Numbered from the stretch's first letter, positions 54,797 through 64,000 are shown. The stretch: 64,000 nucleotides of DNA from JAWWOL01 sp963797535 (GCA_963797535.1 CAWCPQ010000001.1:620001-684000), one strand, 5' to 3'. Translations and numbers: made by a program. Notes: generated by a model not told the origin, from the sequence alone.

Positions 54797-56215
54797 CCAC
54801 CACACAGCCCGACACTCACCCCGAGCTCGAGGGGCTGGGTCGCTACGACTTCGGCTGGGCCGACGCCGACACGGCCGGCGCGACCGCTCGCCGCGGCCTG
54901 TCCCGCGAGGTGGTCGAGAACATCTCGGCGCTGAAGAACGAGCCCGAGTGGATGCTCAAGCTGCGGCTCAAGGGCCTGGGGCTGTTCGACAAGAAGCCGA
55001 TGCCGGCGTGGGGTGCCGACCTGTCCGGCATCGACTTCGACCAGATCAAGTACTTCGTCCGCTCGACGGAGAAGCAGGCTGCGACCTGGGACGACCTGCC
55101 GGCCGACATCAAGAACACCTACGACAAGCTGGGCATCCCCGAGGCGGAGAAGCAGCGCCTGGTCTCCGGAGTGGCGGCGCAGTACGAGTCCGAGGTGGTC
55201 TACCACCAGATCAACGAGGAGCTCGAGAAGCAGGGCGTGATCTTCGTCGACACCGACACCGCGCTGCGCGAGCACGAGGACCTGTTCCGCGAGTACTTCG
55301 GCACCGTGATCCCGGTCGGCGACAACAAGTTCGCCGCGCTGAACACCGCGGTCTGGTCGGGCGGCTCGTTCATCTACGTCCCGCCGGGCGTCCACGTCGA
55401 GATCCCGCTGCAGGCCTACTTCCGGATCAACACCGAGAACATGGGCCAGTTCGAGCGGACGCTGATCATCGCCGACGAGGGCTCGTACGTGCACTACGTC
55501 GAGGGTTGTACGGCACCCATCTACTCCAGTCGACTCGCTGCACTCCGCTGTCGTCGAGATCATCGTCAAGAAGAACGCCCGGGTCCGCTACACGACCATC
55601 CAGAACTGGTCCAACAACGTCTACAACCTGGTCACCAAGCGGGCGGCTGCCCAGCAGGGCGCGACCATGGAGTGGATCGACGGCAACCTCGGCTCCAAGG
55701 TGACGATGAAGTACCCCGCCGTCTGGCTGCTCGGCGAGCACGCCAACGGCGAGGTGCTCTCGGTCGCCTTCGCCGGCGAGGGCCAGCACCAGGACGCCGG
55801 CGCCAAGATGGTGCACAACGCGCCGAACACCTCCTCGACGATCGTGTCCAAGTCGGTCGCCCGTGGCGGCGGCCGTACCTCGTACCGCGGGCTGGTCCAG
55901 ATCAACGAGGGCGCTCACGGCTCCAAGTCGACGGTGAAGTGCGACGCGCTGCTGGTCGACTCGATCAGCCGCTCGGACACCTATCCCTACGTCGACGTCC
56001 GCGAGGACGACGTGTCGATGGGCCACGAGGCCACCGTCTCGCGCATCGGCGAGGACCAGCTCTTCTACCTGATGAGCCGTGGCCTGACCGACGACGAGGC
56101 CGCCGCGATGATCGTGCGCGGCTTCATCGAGCCGATCGCCCGCGAGCTGCCGATGGAGTACGCGATCGAGCTGAACCGGCTGATCGAGCTGCAGATGGAA
56201 GGAGCGGTCGGCTGA
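54793..56215 (+). pseudogene. sufB: Fe-S cluster assembly scaffold SufB, frameshifted as read
   Basis: From ATG 54793, overlapping the sufR stop. Frame one runs through NEPEWMLKLRLKGL, GVIFVDTDTALREHEDLF, FIYVPPGVHVEIPLQAYFRI and EGCTAPIYSS; frame two continues DSLHSAVVEIIVKK, YTTIQNWSNNVYNLVTKRA and MGHEATVSRIGEDQLFYL. The only break is one extra C at 55531 between AGT and GAC. Without it the gene codes for 473 residues, the family length. SufB with SufC and SufD forms the scaffold on which clusters are built. Confidence 0.88.
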
Positions 56216-57444
56216 TGCCAGCACCAGCCTCGGCACCACCACCGCTGCCTCGGTCGAGGTCGCTCCGTCCGGTTCCGGCAACCGGCTGGCCGGACCCGGC
56301 ACCGGCCGCCGTTCCAGCGAGCCCGGCGACCCGCGCCCGCGCATCGCGTCTTTCGACGTCGCCGACTTCCCGGTCCCGCAGGGCCGCGAGGAGGAGTGGC
56401 GGTTCACTCCGCTGGCTCGCCTGCGCGGGCTGCACGCCGCCGAGGCCGGCGCGTCCGGCTGACGGCAAGATCGTGGTCGAGGTCGACGCCGCGCCCGAGG
56501 TGGCCGTCGTCACCATCGACCGCGGCCATCCGCTGGTCGGCTCCGTGCTGCTGCCCACCGACCGGGTCGCGGCCCTGGCGCTGGCCGGCTTCACCGCCGG
56601 CACGCTGGTGACCGTTCCCGCCGGTGCCGTTGCCTCGCGACCGACGGTGATCTCGCTGCGCGGTGAGGGGGCCGAAGCGATCTCGTACGGTCACGTCGTG
56701 GTCGAGGTGGGTGCGCAGGCCGAGGCGACCGTCGTCATCGACCACCAGGGAAGTGCTTGCTACGCAGGCAATCTCGAGGTCATCGTCGGTGACGGCGCCA
56801 AGCTGACCCTGGTCAGCGTCCAGGACTGGGCCGACGACGCCGTGCACGTCGGCTCGCACGCGATCAAGGTCGGCCGCGACGCCCACGTGCGCTCCGTCAT
56901 CGTCAGCTTCGGCGGCGACCTCGTCCGGCTGACACCGACCGTGGCCTACGCCGGCCCCGGCGGGGACGCTGAGCTGCTCGGCCTCTACTTCGCCGACAGC
57001 GGCCAGCACCTCGAGCACCGGCTGCTGGTCGACCACGCCGTCCCGCACTGCCGCAGCCGGGTCACCTACAAGGGCGCGCTGCAGGGCGAGGGCGCGCACA
57101 CGGTCTGGGTCGGCGACGTCGCATCCGGGCCGCTGCCGTGGGCACCGACACCTACGAGCTCAACCGCAACCTGCTGCTGACCGACGGCGCCCGCGCCGAC
57201 TCGGTGCCCAACCTCGAGATCGAGACCGGCGAGGTCGTCGGTGCCGGCCACGCCAGCGCGACCGGCCGGTTCGACGAGCAGCAGCTGTTCTACCTCGCAG
57301 GCCCGCGGCATCCCGGCCGACCTGGCTCGCCGGCTCGTGGTCCGCGGCTTCTTCGCCGAGGTGATCGAGAAGATCGCCGTACCGGAGCTGGTCGAGCGGC
57401 TGCTGGCCAGCGTCGACGCCGAGCTGGAGCGCAGCCTGGCATGA
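56215..57444 (+). pseudogene. sufD: Fe-S cluster assembly protein SufD, frameshifted as read
   Basis: Starts at ATG 56215 (TGATG overlap with sufB). Four single-base shifts: one base missing just after the ATG (~56218), one extra near 56457, one missing near 57121 and one extra at 57297. The net change is zero, and the restored protein is ~409 residues. Recognisable parts: FDVADFPVPQGREEEWRFTP, SVIVSFGGDLVRLTPTV, DHAVPHCRSRVTYKGAL, GTDTYELNRNLLL, and GRFDEQQLFYLQARGIP after correction. SufD partners SufB and SufC. Four compensating shifts in one gene point to poor local sequence. Confidence 0.85.
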
Positions 57445-57758
57445 GCGACTACCTCAAGGCCTGTGCCGTCGCCGACGTGCCCGACGAGGGCGCCGTGCGC
57501 GTCGTCGTCGGCGGCGTGCCGCTGGCGATCGTCCGCAGCGAAGGCAATGTTTACGCGATCTTCGACGTTTGCTCCCACCAGGACGTCCCGCTGTCCGAGG
57601 GCGACGTCGAGGAGGGCACGATCGAGTGCTGGCTGCACGGCTCGCGCTTCGACCTCTCCACCGGGCGGCCGATCGGTTTGCCGGCCACCCGCCCCGTCCC
57701 TGTTTATCCCGTGAAGATCGACGGTGACGACATACTCGTCGCCCTTCAGGAGTCCTGA
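57441..57758 (+). CDS. Rieske-type ferredoxin of the suf operon
   Basis: 105 residues, ATGA overlap with sufD, intact. Rieske [2Fe-2S] fold with ligands in CSHQDVPLSEG and CWLHGSRFD (C-x-H ... C-x-x-H), resembling the ferredoxin components of aromatic-ring dioxygenases. Regularly found between sufD and sufC in actinobacteria. Inference: an electron donor for cluster assembly or a cluster recipient; direct evidence is lacking. Confidence 0.9.
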   Translation: MSDYLKACAVADVPDEGAVRVVVGGVPLAIVRSEGNVYAIFDVCSHQDVPLSEGDVEEGTIECWLHGSRFDLSTGRPIGLPATRPVPVYPVKIDGDDILVALQES

Positions 57759-57762
57759 CCAG

Positions 57763-58521
57763 ATGAGCTCTCTCGTGATCCGCGACCTGCACGTCACCGT
57801 CCAAGCCGAGGGTGAGGCGCTCGAGATCCTCAGTGGCGTCAACCTCACCGTCAACACCGGCGAGATCCACGCCATCATGGGCCCGAACGGCTCGGGCAAG
57901 TCGACGCTGGCCTACGCCATCGCCGGCCACCCCAAGTACACCGTGTCCTCCGGCTCGGTCACCCTCGACGGCGAGGACGTGCTGGCGATGACGGTCGACG
58001 CCCGCGCTCGGGCCGGCCTGTTCCTCGCGATGCAGTACCCCGTCGAGGTTCCCGGCGTCTCGGTGACCAACTTCCTGCGTACCGCCGTGACCGCCGTACG
58101 CGGCGAGGCGCCCAAGCTGCGGACCTTCGTCAAGGAGGTCAACCAGACCATGGGCGCGCTGAAGATGGATGACACCTTCAAGGAGCGCTCGGTCAACGAG
58201 GGCTTCTCCGGCGGCGAGAAGAAGCGGCACGAGATCCTGCAGCTCGAGCTGCTCAAGCCGAAGTTCGCGATCCTCGACGAGACCGACTCCGGCCTCGACG
58301 TCGATGCCCTGCGGGTCGTCTCCGAGGGCGTCAACCGGGTCCAGGCCGCCGGCGCGATGGGCACGCTGCTGATCACGCACTACACCCGGATCCTGCGCTA
58401 CATCAAGCCTCAGTTCGTCCACGTCTTCATCAACGGCCGCATCGTCGAAGAGGGCGGCCCCGAGCTCGCCGACGTCCTCGAGAACGAGGGCTACGAGCGT
58501 TTCCTGGTCGAGGCCACATGA
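57763..58521 (+). CDS. sufC: Fe-S cluster assembly ATPase SufC
   Basis: 252 residues from ATG 57763, intact. Walker A GPNGSGKSTLAYAI, Q-loop FLAMQYPVEVPGVSVTNFLR, signature FSGGEKKRHEILQ, Walker B FAILDETDSGLDVDALR and H-loop LLITHYTRIL, the exact pattern of SufC. Soluble ABC ATPase that drives the SufBC2D scaffold. The stop overlaps the sufS ATG by four bases. Confidence 0.95.
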   Translation: MSSLVIRDLHVTVQAEGEALEILSGVNLTVNTGEIHAIMGPNGSGKSTLAYAIAGHPKYTVSSGSVTLDGEDVLAMTVDARARAGLFLAMQYPVEVPGVSVTNFLRTAVTAVRGEAPKLRTFVKEVNQTMGALKMDDTFKERSVNEGFSGGEKKRHEILQLELLKPKFAILDETDSGLDVDALRVVSEGVNRVQAAGAMGTLLITHYTRILRYIKPQFVHVFINGRIVEEGGPELADVLENEGYERFLVEAT

Positions 58522-59776
58522 GCGCTGGCCTCGATGTAGACCTGGTACGCAAGGACTTTCCGATCCTTGCGCGGGTGGTGCACGACGGTCAGCCGCTGGT
58601 CTACCTCGACAACGCCGCAACCTCGCAGAAGCCCCAGCGCGTGCTGGACGCGATGAACGACTACTACGAGCGGTCCAACGCCAACGTGCACCGCGGGCGT
58701 CCACGTCCTCGCCGAGGAAGCGACCGCGTTGTACGAGGGCACGCGCGACAAGGTGGCGGCCTTCATCGGCGCGCCGGACCGGCGCGAGGTGGTGTTCACG
58801 AAGAACTCCACCGAGGCGATGAACCTGGTCGCCTACGTGCTCGGCAACGCTGCCGCGCCGCTACGGTGTCGGCCCCGGCGACGAGGTGCTCATCACCGAG
58901 ATGGAGCACCACTCGAACATCGTGCCGTGGCAGCTGTTGTGCGAGCGCACCGGTGCGACCCTGCGCTGGATCCCGCTGACCGATGACGGCCGGCTCGACC
59001 TGACCGACCTGTCGACGCTGCTCAACGAGCGCACCCGCATCGTGGCGTTCGTGCACCAGTCCAACATCCTGGGCACGGTCAACCCGGTCGCTCGCATCGT
59101 CGCCAGGGCAAGAGAAGTCGGCGCGCTCACCCTGCTCGACGGATCGCAGTCGGTGCCGCACTTCGCCGTCAACGTCGCCGAGCTGGGCATCGACTTCCTC
59201 GCGTTCACCGGGCACAAGATGCTGGGTCCGACCGGGGTTGGCGTGCTGTGGGGGCGGGCCGAGCTGCTCGAGGCGCTGCCGCCGTTCCTCGGTGGTGGCG
59301 AGATGATCGCCGAGGTCACCATGGAGCGGTCCACCTACGCTGCCCTGCCGCACAAGTACGAAGCCGGCACCCCGATGATCGCCGAGGTCGTCGGTCTCGG
59401 TGCCGCTATCGACTACCTCAACGACATCGGCATGGACGCGATCGAGGCGCACGAGGCCGAGCTGACCGCGTACGCGCTGCGCCGGCTGCACGAGGTGCCG
59501 GGCCTGCGGATCATCGGCCCCGACACGGTCGAGGACCGCGGCGGCGCGATTTCCTTTGTCCTGCCGGGCATCCACCCGCACGACGTCGGCCAGCTGCTCG
59601 ACGAAAAGGGCATCGCCGTCCGCGTCGGCCACCACTGTGCGCGGCCGACCTGCCTGCGCTACGGCATCCCCGCGACCACGCGGGCATCGTTCTCGCTCTA
59701 CACGACGACCGACGAGATCGACGCCCTGGTCGAGGGTCTCGCTCACGTGCAGGCGTTCTTCGGGGGTGCCGGATGA
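58518..59776 (+). pseudogene. sufS: Cysteine desulfurase SufS, frameshifted as read
   Basis: From ATG 58518. Frames join as VYLDNAATSQKP / GVHVLAEEATALYEGTRDKVAAF / YGVGPGDEVLITEMEHHSNIVPWQ, then TLLDGSQSVPHF, FLAFTGHKMLGPTG with the PLP lysine, and RVGHHCARPTCLRYG with the active-site cysteine. Two extra bases: one in the GGG at 58695-58697 and one near 58858. Removing them gives 418 residues, the normal SufS size. PLP enzyme that supplies persulfide sulfur to SufU. Probably functional in the real genome. Confidence 0.87.
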
Positions 59777-60234
59777 GCGTCGAGTCGATGTACCAAGAGA
59801 TCATTCTCGATCACTACAAGCACCCGCACCACAAGGGTCTGCGCGACCCGTTCGACGCCGAGGTGCACCACGTCAACCCGACGTGCGGCGACGAGGTGAC
59901 GATGCGGGTCAAGCTCGACGGTGACGTGGTCAGCGATGTCTCGTACGAGGGACAGGGTTGCTCGATCAGTCAGGCGAGCACGTCCGTGATGACCGACCTC
60001 GTCATTGGCCGCACCGTTCCCGAGGCGATGGATCTGGCCGAGGAGTTCCTGCGGCTGATGCAGTCCAAGGGCCAGATCGAGCCGGACGAAGATGTGCTCG
60101 AAGACGCCATTGCCTTTGCCGGCGTTGCGAAGTTCCCGGCGCGGGTCAAGTGCGCGCTGCTGTCCTGGATGGCCTGGAAGGACGCAACGCATCAGGCCAC
60201 CGCCCCGCCCGTACCCGAAGGAGTCACCTCATGA
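59773..60234 (+). CDS. sufU: Fe-S cluster assembly protein SufU
   Basis: 153 residues from ATG 59773 (ATGA overlap with sufS), intact. IILDHYKHPHHKG, NPTCGDEVTMRV, GQGCSISQASTSVMTD and the insert-containing C-terminus FPARVKCALLSWMAW give the three cysteines and aspartate that bind zinc in SufU, with the extra segment that separates SufU from IscU. Accepts sulfur from SufS. Followed by the SufT-like gene with an ATGA overlap. Confidence 0.94.
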   Translation: MSVESMYQEIILDHYKHPHHKGLRDPFDAEVHHVNPTCGDEVTMRVKLDGDVVSDVSYEGQGCSISQASTSVMTDLVIGRTVPEAMDLAEEFLRLMQSKGQIEPDEDVLEDAIAFAGVAKFPARVKCALLSWMAWKDATHQATAPPVPEGVTS

Positions 60235-60578
60235 CCGACACGACCGTCGCCACCGCCGACGACAAGCCCAAGGCGCGGATCGAGGACGTCGAGGAGGCCA
60301 TGCGCGACGTGGTCGACCCCGAGCTCGGCATCAACGTCGTCGACCTCGGCCTGCTCTACGGCGTGACCGTCGCCGACGACCGGACTATCACGCTGGACCT
60401 GACGCTGACGTCGGCGGCCTGCCCGCTGACCGACGTGATCGAGGACCAGACCCGCGAGGCCTTGTCCGGGCTGGCCCCGGACTTCCGGATCAACTGGGTC
60501 TGGATGCCGCCGTGGGGTCCGGACAAGATCACCGACGAGGGACGCGAGCAGCTGCGCGCCCTCGGCTTCAACGTGTGA
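60231..60578 (+). CDS. sufT: MIP18/DUF59 metal-sulfur cluster maturation factor (SufT-like)
   Basis: 115 residues from ATG 60231. MRDVVDPELGINVVDLGLLYGV is the DUF59 signature and TLTSAACPLTDVIEDQT holds the conserved cysteine. SufT/PaaD-like proteins aid delivery of clusters to apo-proteins. Last member of the suf operon; dusB begins one base after its stop codon, so read-through is likely. Confidence 0.9.
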   Translation: MTDTTVATADDKPKARIEDVEEAMRDVVDPELGINVVDLGLLYGVTVADDRTITLDLTLTSAACPLTDVIEDQTREALSGLAPDFRINWVWMPPWGPDKITDEGREQLRALGFNV

Positions 60579-60579
60579 C

Positions 60580-61698
60580 GTGACCCTCAAGCTCGGCCCG
60601 CTCGAGGTCGACCCGCCGGTCGTGCTCGCCCCCATGGCGGGCGTCACCAACGCTGCGTTCCGGACCTTGTGCCGCTCGTACGGTGCCGGTCTCTACGTCA
60701 GCGAGATGATTTCGGCGCGGGCGCTGGTCGAGGGCAACCTGACGACGGTCAAGCGACTCGAGTTCGGCGCTGACGAGACCGTGCGTTCGGTGCAGCTCTA
60801 CGGTGTCGACCCGGTTGTGGTCGGGCTGGCCGTGTCGCAGGTGGTCGACCAGGGTGTCCATCACATCGACCTCAACATGGGGTGCCCCTCGCCCAAGGTG
60901 ACCCGGCACGGCGGGGGAGCGGCGCTGCCCGTACGCACCGGACTGCTGGCCCTGATCGTGCGTGCCGCCGTGGCTGCGGCTGGCACGGTGCCGGTCACGG
61001 TCAAGATGCGGATGGGTTTGGATGCGGACACCTTGACCTATCTCGACGCTGGCCGTGCCGCCGAGTCCGAAGGTGCCGCTGCCATTGCATTGCATGCCCG
61101 TACCGCGGAGCAGCTCTACTCGGGCCGCGCCGACTGGTCGGCCATCGGCGAGCTCAAGGCGGCGGTGACCTCGGTGCCGGTTCTCGGCAACGGTGACATC
61201 TGGGACGCTCAGGATGCGCTGGAGATGATCCGGCTCACGGGTTGCGACGGTGTCGTCGTTGGCCGTGGATGCCTTGGCAAGCCGTGGCTTTTCCGGGATC
61301 TGGTCGACGTGTTCGCCGGCCGTCAGCCCCAGCCGGCGCCGTTGCTCGGCGAGGTTGCTGCGGTCATGCGACGGCACGCCCGGCTGCTGGTCGAGTCCAA
61401 GAGCTCCGAGCTGGCAGGGGTACGGGACTTCCGCAAGCACGTCAGCTGGTACCTCACCGGCTACCCCGTCGGCGGCGTCGCCCGGCGGGCCCTGGCATCG
61501 TCGTCGACGCTCGCCGAGCTGGACGAGCTGCTGGCGCCGCTCAATCCGCTGACCCCGTTGCCGGTGGGCGCCGAACGGCTGTCTCGTGGCCACACCCAGG
61601 GCCCGCGCCTGGTGACACTGCCGGATGGCTGGCGTGACTCGGCCGGTGTGCTCACCCCACCCAGCGCGCTGGCTGACGCCCACACCTCGGGCGGCTGA
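60580..61698 (+). CDS. dusB: tRNA-dihydrouridine synthase (DusB family)
   Basis: 372 residues from GTG 60580. FMN TIM barrel: PVVLAPMAGVTNAAFRTLCR, SEMISARALVEG, IDLNMGCPSPKVTRHGGGAAL with the active-site cysteine, VTVKMRMGLD, LHARTAEQLYSGRADW and CDGVVVGRGCLGKPWLF. The C-terminal helical domain for tRNA binding is present (FRKHVSWYLTGYPVGG). Reduces specific uridines in the tRNA D-loop. Adjacent to suf genes in many actinobacteria. Confidence 0.95.
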   Translation: MTLKLGPLEVDPPVVLAPMAGVTNAAFRTLCRSYGAGLYVSEMISARALVEGNLTTVKRLEFGADETVRSVQLYGVDPVVVGLAVSQVVDQGVHHIDLNMGCPSPKVTRHGGGAALPVRTGLLALIVRAAVAAAGTVPVTVKMRMGLDADTLTYLDAGRAAESEGAAAIALHARTAEQLYSGRADWSAIGELKAAVTSVPVLGNGDIWDAQDALEMIRLTGCDGVVVGRGCLGKPWLFRDLVDVFAGRQPQPAPLLGEVAAVMRRHARLLVESKSSELAGVRDFRKHVSWYLTGYPVGGVARRALASSSTLAELDELLAPLNPLTPLPVGAERLSRGHTQGPRLVTLPDGWRDSAGVLTPPSALADAHTSGG

Positions 61699-61700
61699 GC

Positions 61701-62360
61701 TCAGACGCCGGCGACGGCCAGGTTGTGCAGCAGCCGGCTCTGCAGGGCGTCAGCCACCGTCGACGGCGGGTTGGCCCACGCCTCGCCGTCGATCTCCAGC
61801 AAGGTGTTGCCGCGCCACAAGATGGTGCTCATGAAGATGGCGTCGCGGCCGACGTGCTTTCCCTTGGAGTACGAGCTCACGTGGTCGACGACCCGCAGAC
61901 CCTGCCAGACGCCCGTCTTGTAGGCCGCCACCTTGAAGGTGTCGTAGCGGATGACGTTGGGCGCCGGACTGGTTGCCGTGACGTAGTGGCAATGTGACTG
62001 GGTAGCCGAGATCTTCTTGGCCATCGCCAGGGTGGCGGCGGTCGAGGTCATGGAGTCAACCCGGACAAAGACGTCGCTGGTCTTGTCCGGGCTGGTGTAC
62101 TCGATGTCGCTGTAGCCGACGCTGGGCATGGTCATCTTCGGCGACCCAGCACAAAGCCAGAACGTGTAGCTGCCCCGCTTGCTCTTGAGGTAGGTGAGCT
62201 TGAACCCCGCCGGACGCAGCGAAAGCGGGCCGCGGACGACGGTCGCGGTCTTGGCATAGGTGAGGTGGACGGGGGCCTTCGCCGCGCTCGCGACACCTGT
62301 CATCGGCACCAGCAGGGCCGTTGTTGCCACAATAACTGCCGTCAGCCGCGCCGCGCGCAT
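61701..62360 (-). CDS. Exported protein of unknown function
   Basis: 219 residues from ATG 62360. Signal peptide LTAVIVATTALLVPMTGVASA with a likely cleavage after ASA. The mature part is rich in beta-forming residues, with two cysteines (FWLCAGSP and QSHCHYV) that may form a disulfide, and a repeated YDTFKV/AAYKTG-like pattern. No enzyme motif found. The overall layout recalls small secreted sensor-like domains of actinobacteria, but I do not recognise the family. TATAGT at 62398-62403 (minus strand) is a good -10. Convergent with dusB. Confidence 0.65.
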   Translation of the reverse strand: MRAARLTAVIVATTALLVPMTGVASAAKAPVHLTYAKTATVVRGPLSLRPAGFKLTYLKSKRGSYTFWLCAGSPKMTMPSVGYSDIEYTSPDKTSDVFVRVDSMTSTAATLAMAKKISATQSHCHYVTATSPAPNVIRYDTFKVAAYKTGVWQGLRVVDHVSSYSKGKHVGRDAIFMSTILWRGNTLLEIDGEAWANPPSTVADALQSRLLHNLAVAGV

Positions 62361-62449
62361 CGCATTTCCCCCATCGTGGGTAACCGACCGAGCGCTGACT
62401 ATAACGCGGTGTGGCCGCGGACAGGGGTCGCATGGCCGCCGGTCGCGAT

Positions 62450-62492
62450 GGATGTGGGTTAACCGTCGGCAGACGACGGTTAACCCACATCC
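62450..62492. terminator. Perfect 18-bp inverted repeat, probable terminator
   Basis: Left arm 62450-62467 (GGATGTGGGTTAACCGTC), seven-base loop, right arm 62475-62492, no mismatch. It is 18 bases after the end of the minus-strand flotillin gene and upstream of the exported protein. Could end flotillin transcription or be a protein-binding palindrome. Confidence 0.65.
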
Positions 62493-62510
62493 GCAGCCAA
62501 TCCGCTTCGA

Positions 62511-63828
62511 TCAGGCCGCGTGAGACGTCGTCACCGCCGCCGGGACCGCAGGCGTGCCAAGGGAACTGCGCAGGGTCTCGTAGATCGCGAGCCCCTGACC
62601 GACCATGCCGGTGATGGTCTCGTTGACTCCTTCGGTCCCGTTGAGCACGGTGAGGTTGGCGCCGGAGAGACCACGGGCCGCGGCATCCACCAGCAGTGGC
62701 AGGATCTCGATCAGCTTGTTCGCCGCGATCAGAGCCTGATTTCCGTCGGTCAGGGCCGCGGCACGAGCCTCGATCGCCTCCGCGTCGGCGGTCGCGATCG
62801 CCCGTTGGGCATAAGCCTCGCCATCGGCTTGAACCTTGCGGGCTTCGGCGTCGGCCTCGGCGATCGAGCGGCGGTGGTTGACCTCCGCCTCGACCGTGAG
62901 CCTGTTCGTGTCCCGGTGTGCCTCTGCCAGTGCGCGCTGCTTGTACGCCTCCGCCTCGGTCTGCAGCTTGATCATGTCGCGCGCGGCCTCCGCCAGAGTC
63001 CGCTGCTTGTACGCCTCCGCGTCCGCCGGACGGCGTACCTGGGACTCGAGCTGCTGTGCCGTCAGCTCAGCGGTGCGCTCAGCGAGCGCGGTCTGCTGCT
63101 CGATCACCTCCTGGGATGCCCGAGCCTCCGCCAGCGGACCGGCTTGGGCCGACCGGGCGTGCGCCTCCTGCACCTCCGCGGCAAAGCCGGCCTGCTTGAT
63201 CTCGGTGTTGCGCACGTACTCGAAGCGCAGCGCGGCGGCCTCCTGCTCGCGCTGAGTCGCTTCCTGGTCTGCCTTTGCCGCAGCAATGCGGGCGAGGGAA
63301 GCGACGGCAGTTGCGTGCGGAGCCGCAAGATTGTTGATGTAGCCGCTGGCGTCCTCGATCTCCTGGATCAGCATCGAGTCCACGACGATGCCCAGCTTTT
63401 CCATCTCGCCGTGGCTGCCGTCCTTGACCTCCTGCGCCAGCCGGTCCCGCTCGCGGATGATCTCCTCGACGGTGAGGCTGCCGATGATGGACCGCAGGTG
63501 ACCGGCGAAGATCCGCCCGACCAGCTCCTCCATCCGGTCCTGCTCGGCCAGGAAACGCCTGGCAGCGTTGGCGATCGACGCGTCGTCGTCTCCAATTTTG
63601 AAGGCAGCCACCGCACGGATGCGAAGCCGGATCCCTTGCGTGGTAACGCATTCCTCCGCGATCTCGGCCTCATGCAGCGAGAGCGACAGGATGCGGGCCT
63701 TCTGCTTCACCGGGATCACCAGGCTGCCATGACCGGTGACGATCCGGAACTGCGTCGGCCTCTCCTTTGCGCCTAGAGCCCGAGATGAGCAGGGCTTCGT
63801 TGGGGGCTGGTACGTGCCAGAAGAACAT
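62511..63828 (-). pseudogene. Flotillin-like SPFH protein, frameshift near N-terminus as read
   Basis: ATG 63828 gives MFFWHVPAPNEALLISGS, the flotillin N-terminus; the rest (FRIVTGHGSLVIPVKQKARIL onward, SPFH domain to ~residue 180) lies in another frame. One extra base near 63752-63756 explains this and leaves 438 residues. After the SPFH part comes a long alanine/glutamate-rich coiled coil (~190-380) with near repeats such as AEAYKQRTLAEAARD and AEAYKQRALAEAHRD, then a short C-terminal domain. Family role: membrane microdomain scaffold. Without correction, translation could only begin downstream of the membrane-anchoring end. Confidence 0.8.
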
Positions 63829-64000
63829 CTGACTTCCTTCACTGGGTGCGCTTCGTTGCGCACCGTCCGCAGGAGGCGCTGATGCGGATCCTGCCAAAGC
63901 GACGGTCGACGGCTATCCGTACGGGGAAACCGTGACCGACCTCGCCGACCGGCACTCGACCACGACTACGCGCGAGTGCTTGGCGATCGGCTCGTCCGAG

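Noticed and set aside
54471..58858. Programmed ribosomal frameshifting in the suf operon
   Set aside because: Nine sites, both directions of shift, no shared slippery heptamer or downstream structure; random indels fit better.
63864..64000. Possible partial gene at the right edge (GTG 63932 onward)
   Set aside because: Only 23 codons are visible and no family pattern appears; coding status and strand cannot be decided.

Overview
The window is high-GC, gene-dense DNA from an actinomycete (Actinomycetota). The evidence is the gene content: PdtaR-type ANTAR response regulator, RbpA, WhiA, OpcA, SufR-led suf operon, a PolA without a proofreading active site, many GTG starts, and 4-nt ATGA/GTGA overlaps. 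The order pyk / pdtaR / polA / rpsA / coaE / uvrB / uvrA and then uvrC / rapZ / yvcK / whiA / gap / pgk / tpiA / secG / tkt-tal-zwf-opcA-pgl / ctaB-ctaA / suf is the usual actinobacterial core order. The genus cannot be fixed from the sequence alone. No insertion sequence, prophage, integrase or CRISPR array was seen.

Layout. 0-2.5 kb: 3' end of pyruvate kinase, a tRNA with anticodon CAA, pdtaR, a GNAT acetyltransferase and a divergent hotdog thioesterase. 2.5-16 kb: polA, a PAS/GGDEF-like protein, two exported carbohydrate-acting lipoproteins, an MFS exporter, a methyltransferase, rpsA (with promoter, long leader and hairpin terminator), coaE and uvrB. 16-20 kb, minus strand: SpoU methylase, DUF1801 protein, LLM oxidoreductase, and the DUF3349/membrane protein/PitA set with a PHO-box-like repeat upstream. 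20-27 kb: MBL hydrolase, uvrA, a DoxX-Rieske fusion, and a two-gene permease. 27-35 kb: uvrC-rapZ-yvcK-whiA and gap-pgk-tpiA. 35-41 kb: a complete oligopeptide-type ABC importer. 41-42 kb: secG and rbpA. 42-48.5 kb, minus strand: pentose phosphate operon tkt-tal-zwf-opcA-pgl. 48.7-53.7 kb: ctaB, an HhH-GPD protein, four tandem ~75-bp repeats, a PadR regulator with a siderophore-interacting protein, ctaA, and an SPW membrane protein. 54-60.6 kb: the suf Fe-S assembly operon. 60.6-64 kb: dusB, an exported unknown protein and a flotillin-like protein. The last ~170 bases hold nothing that can be called.

Functional links. Central carbon metabolism (pyk, gap-pgk-tpiA, pentose phosphate shunt), DNA repair (polA, uvrA/B/C, HhH-GPD protein), heme O/A synthesis (ctaB, ctaA) and Fe-S biogenesis (suf) dominate. 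Several genes have a TAnnnT -10 element exactly six bases before the start codon, which implies leaderless transcripts.

Main anomaly. As read, sufR, sufB, sufD and sufS carry nine single-base frameshifts between 54.47 and 58.86 kb, and ctaA and the flotillin gene probably one each, while the remaining genes read cleanly. Correcting each by one base restores full-length proteins, so local consensus error is more likely than gene decay.
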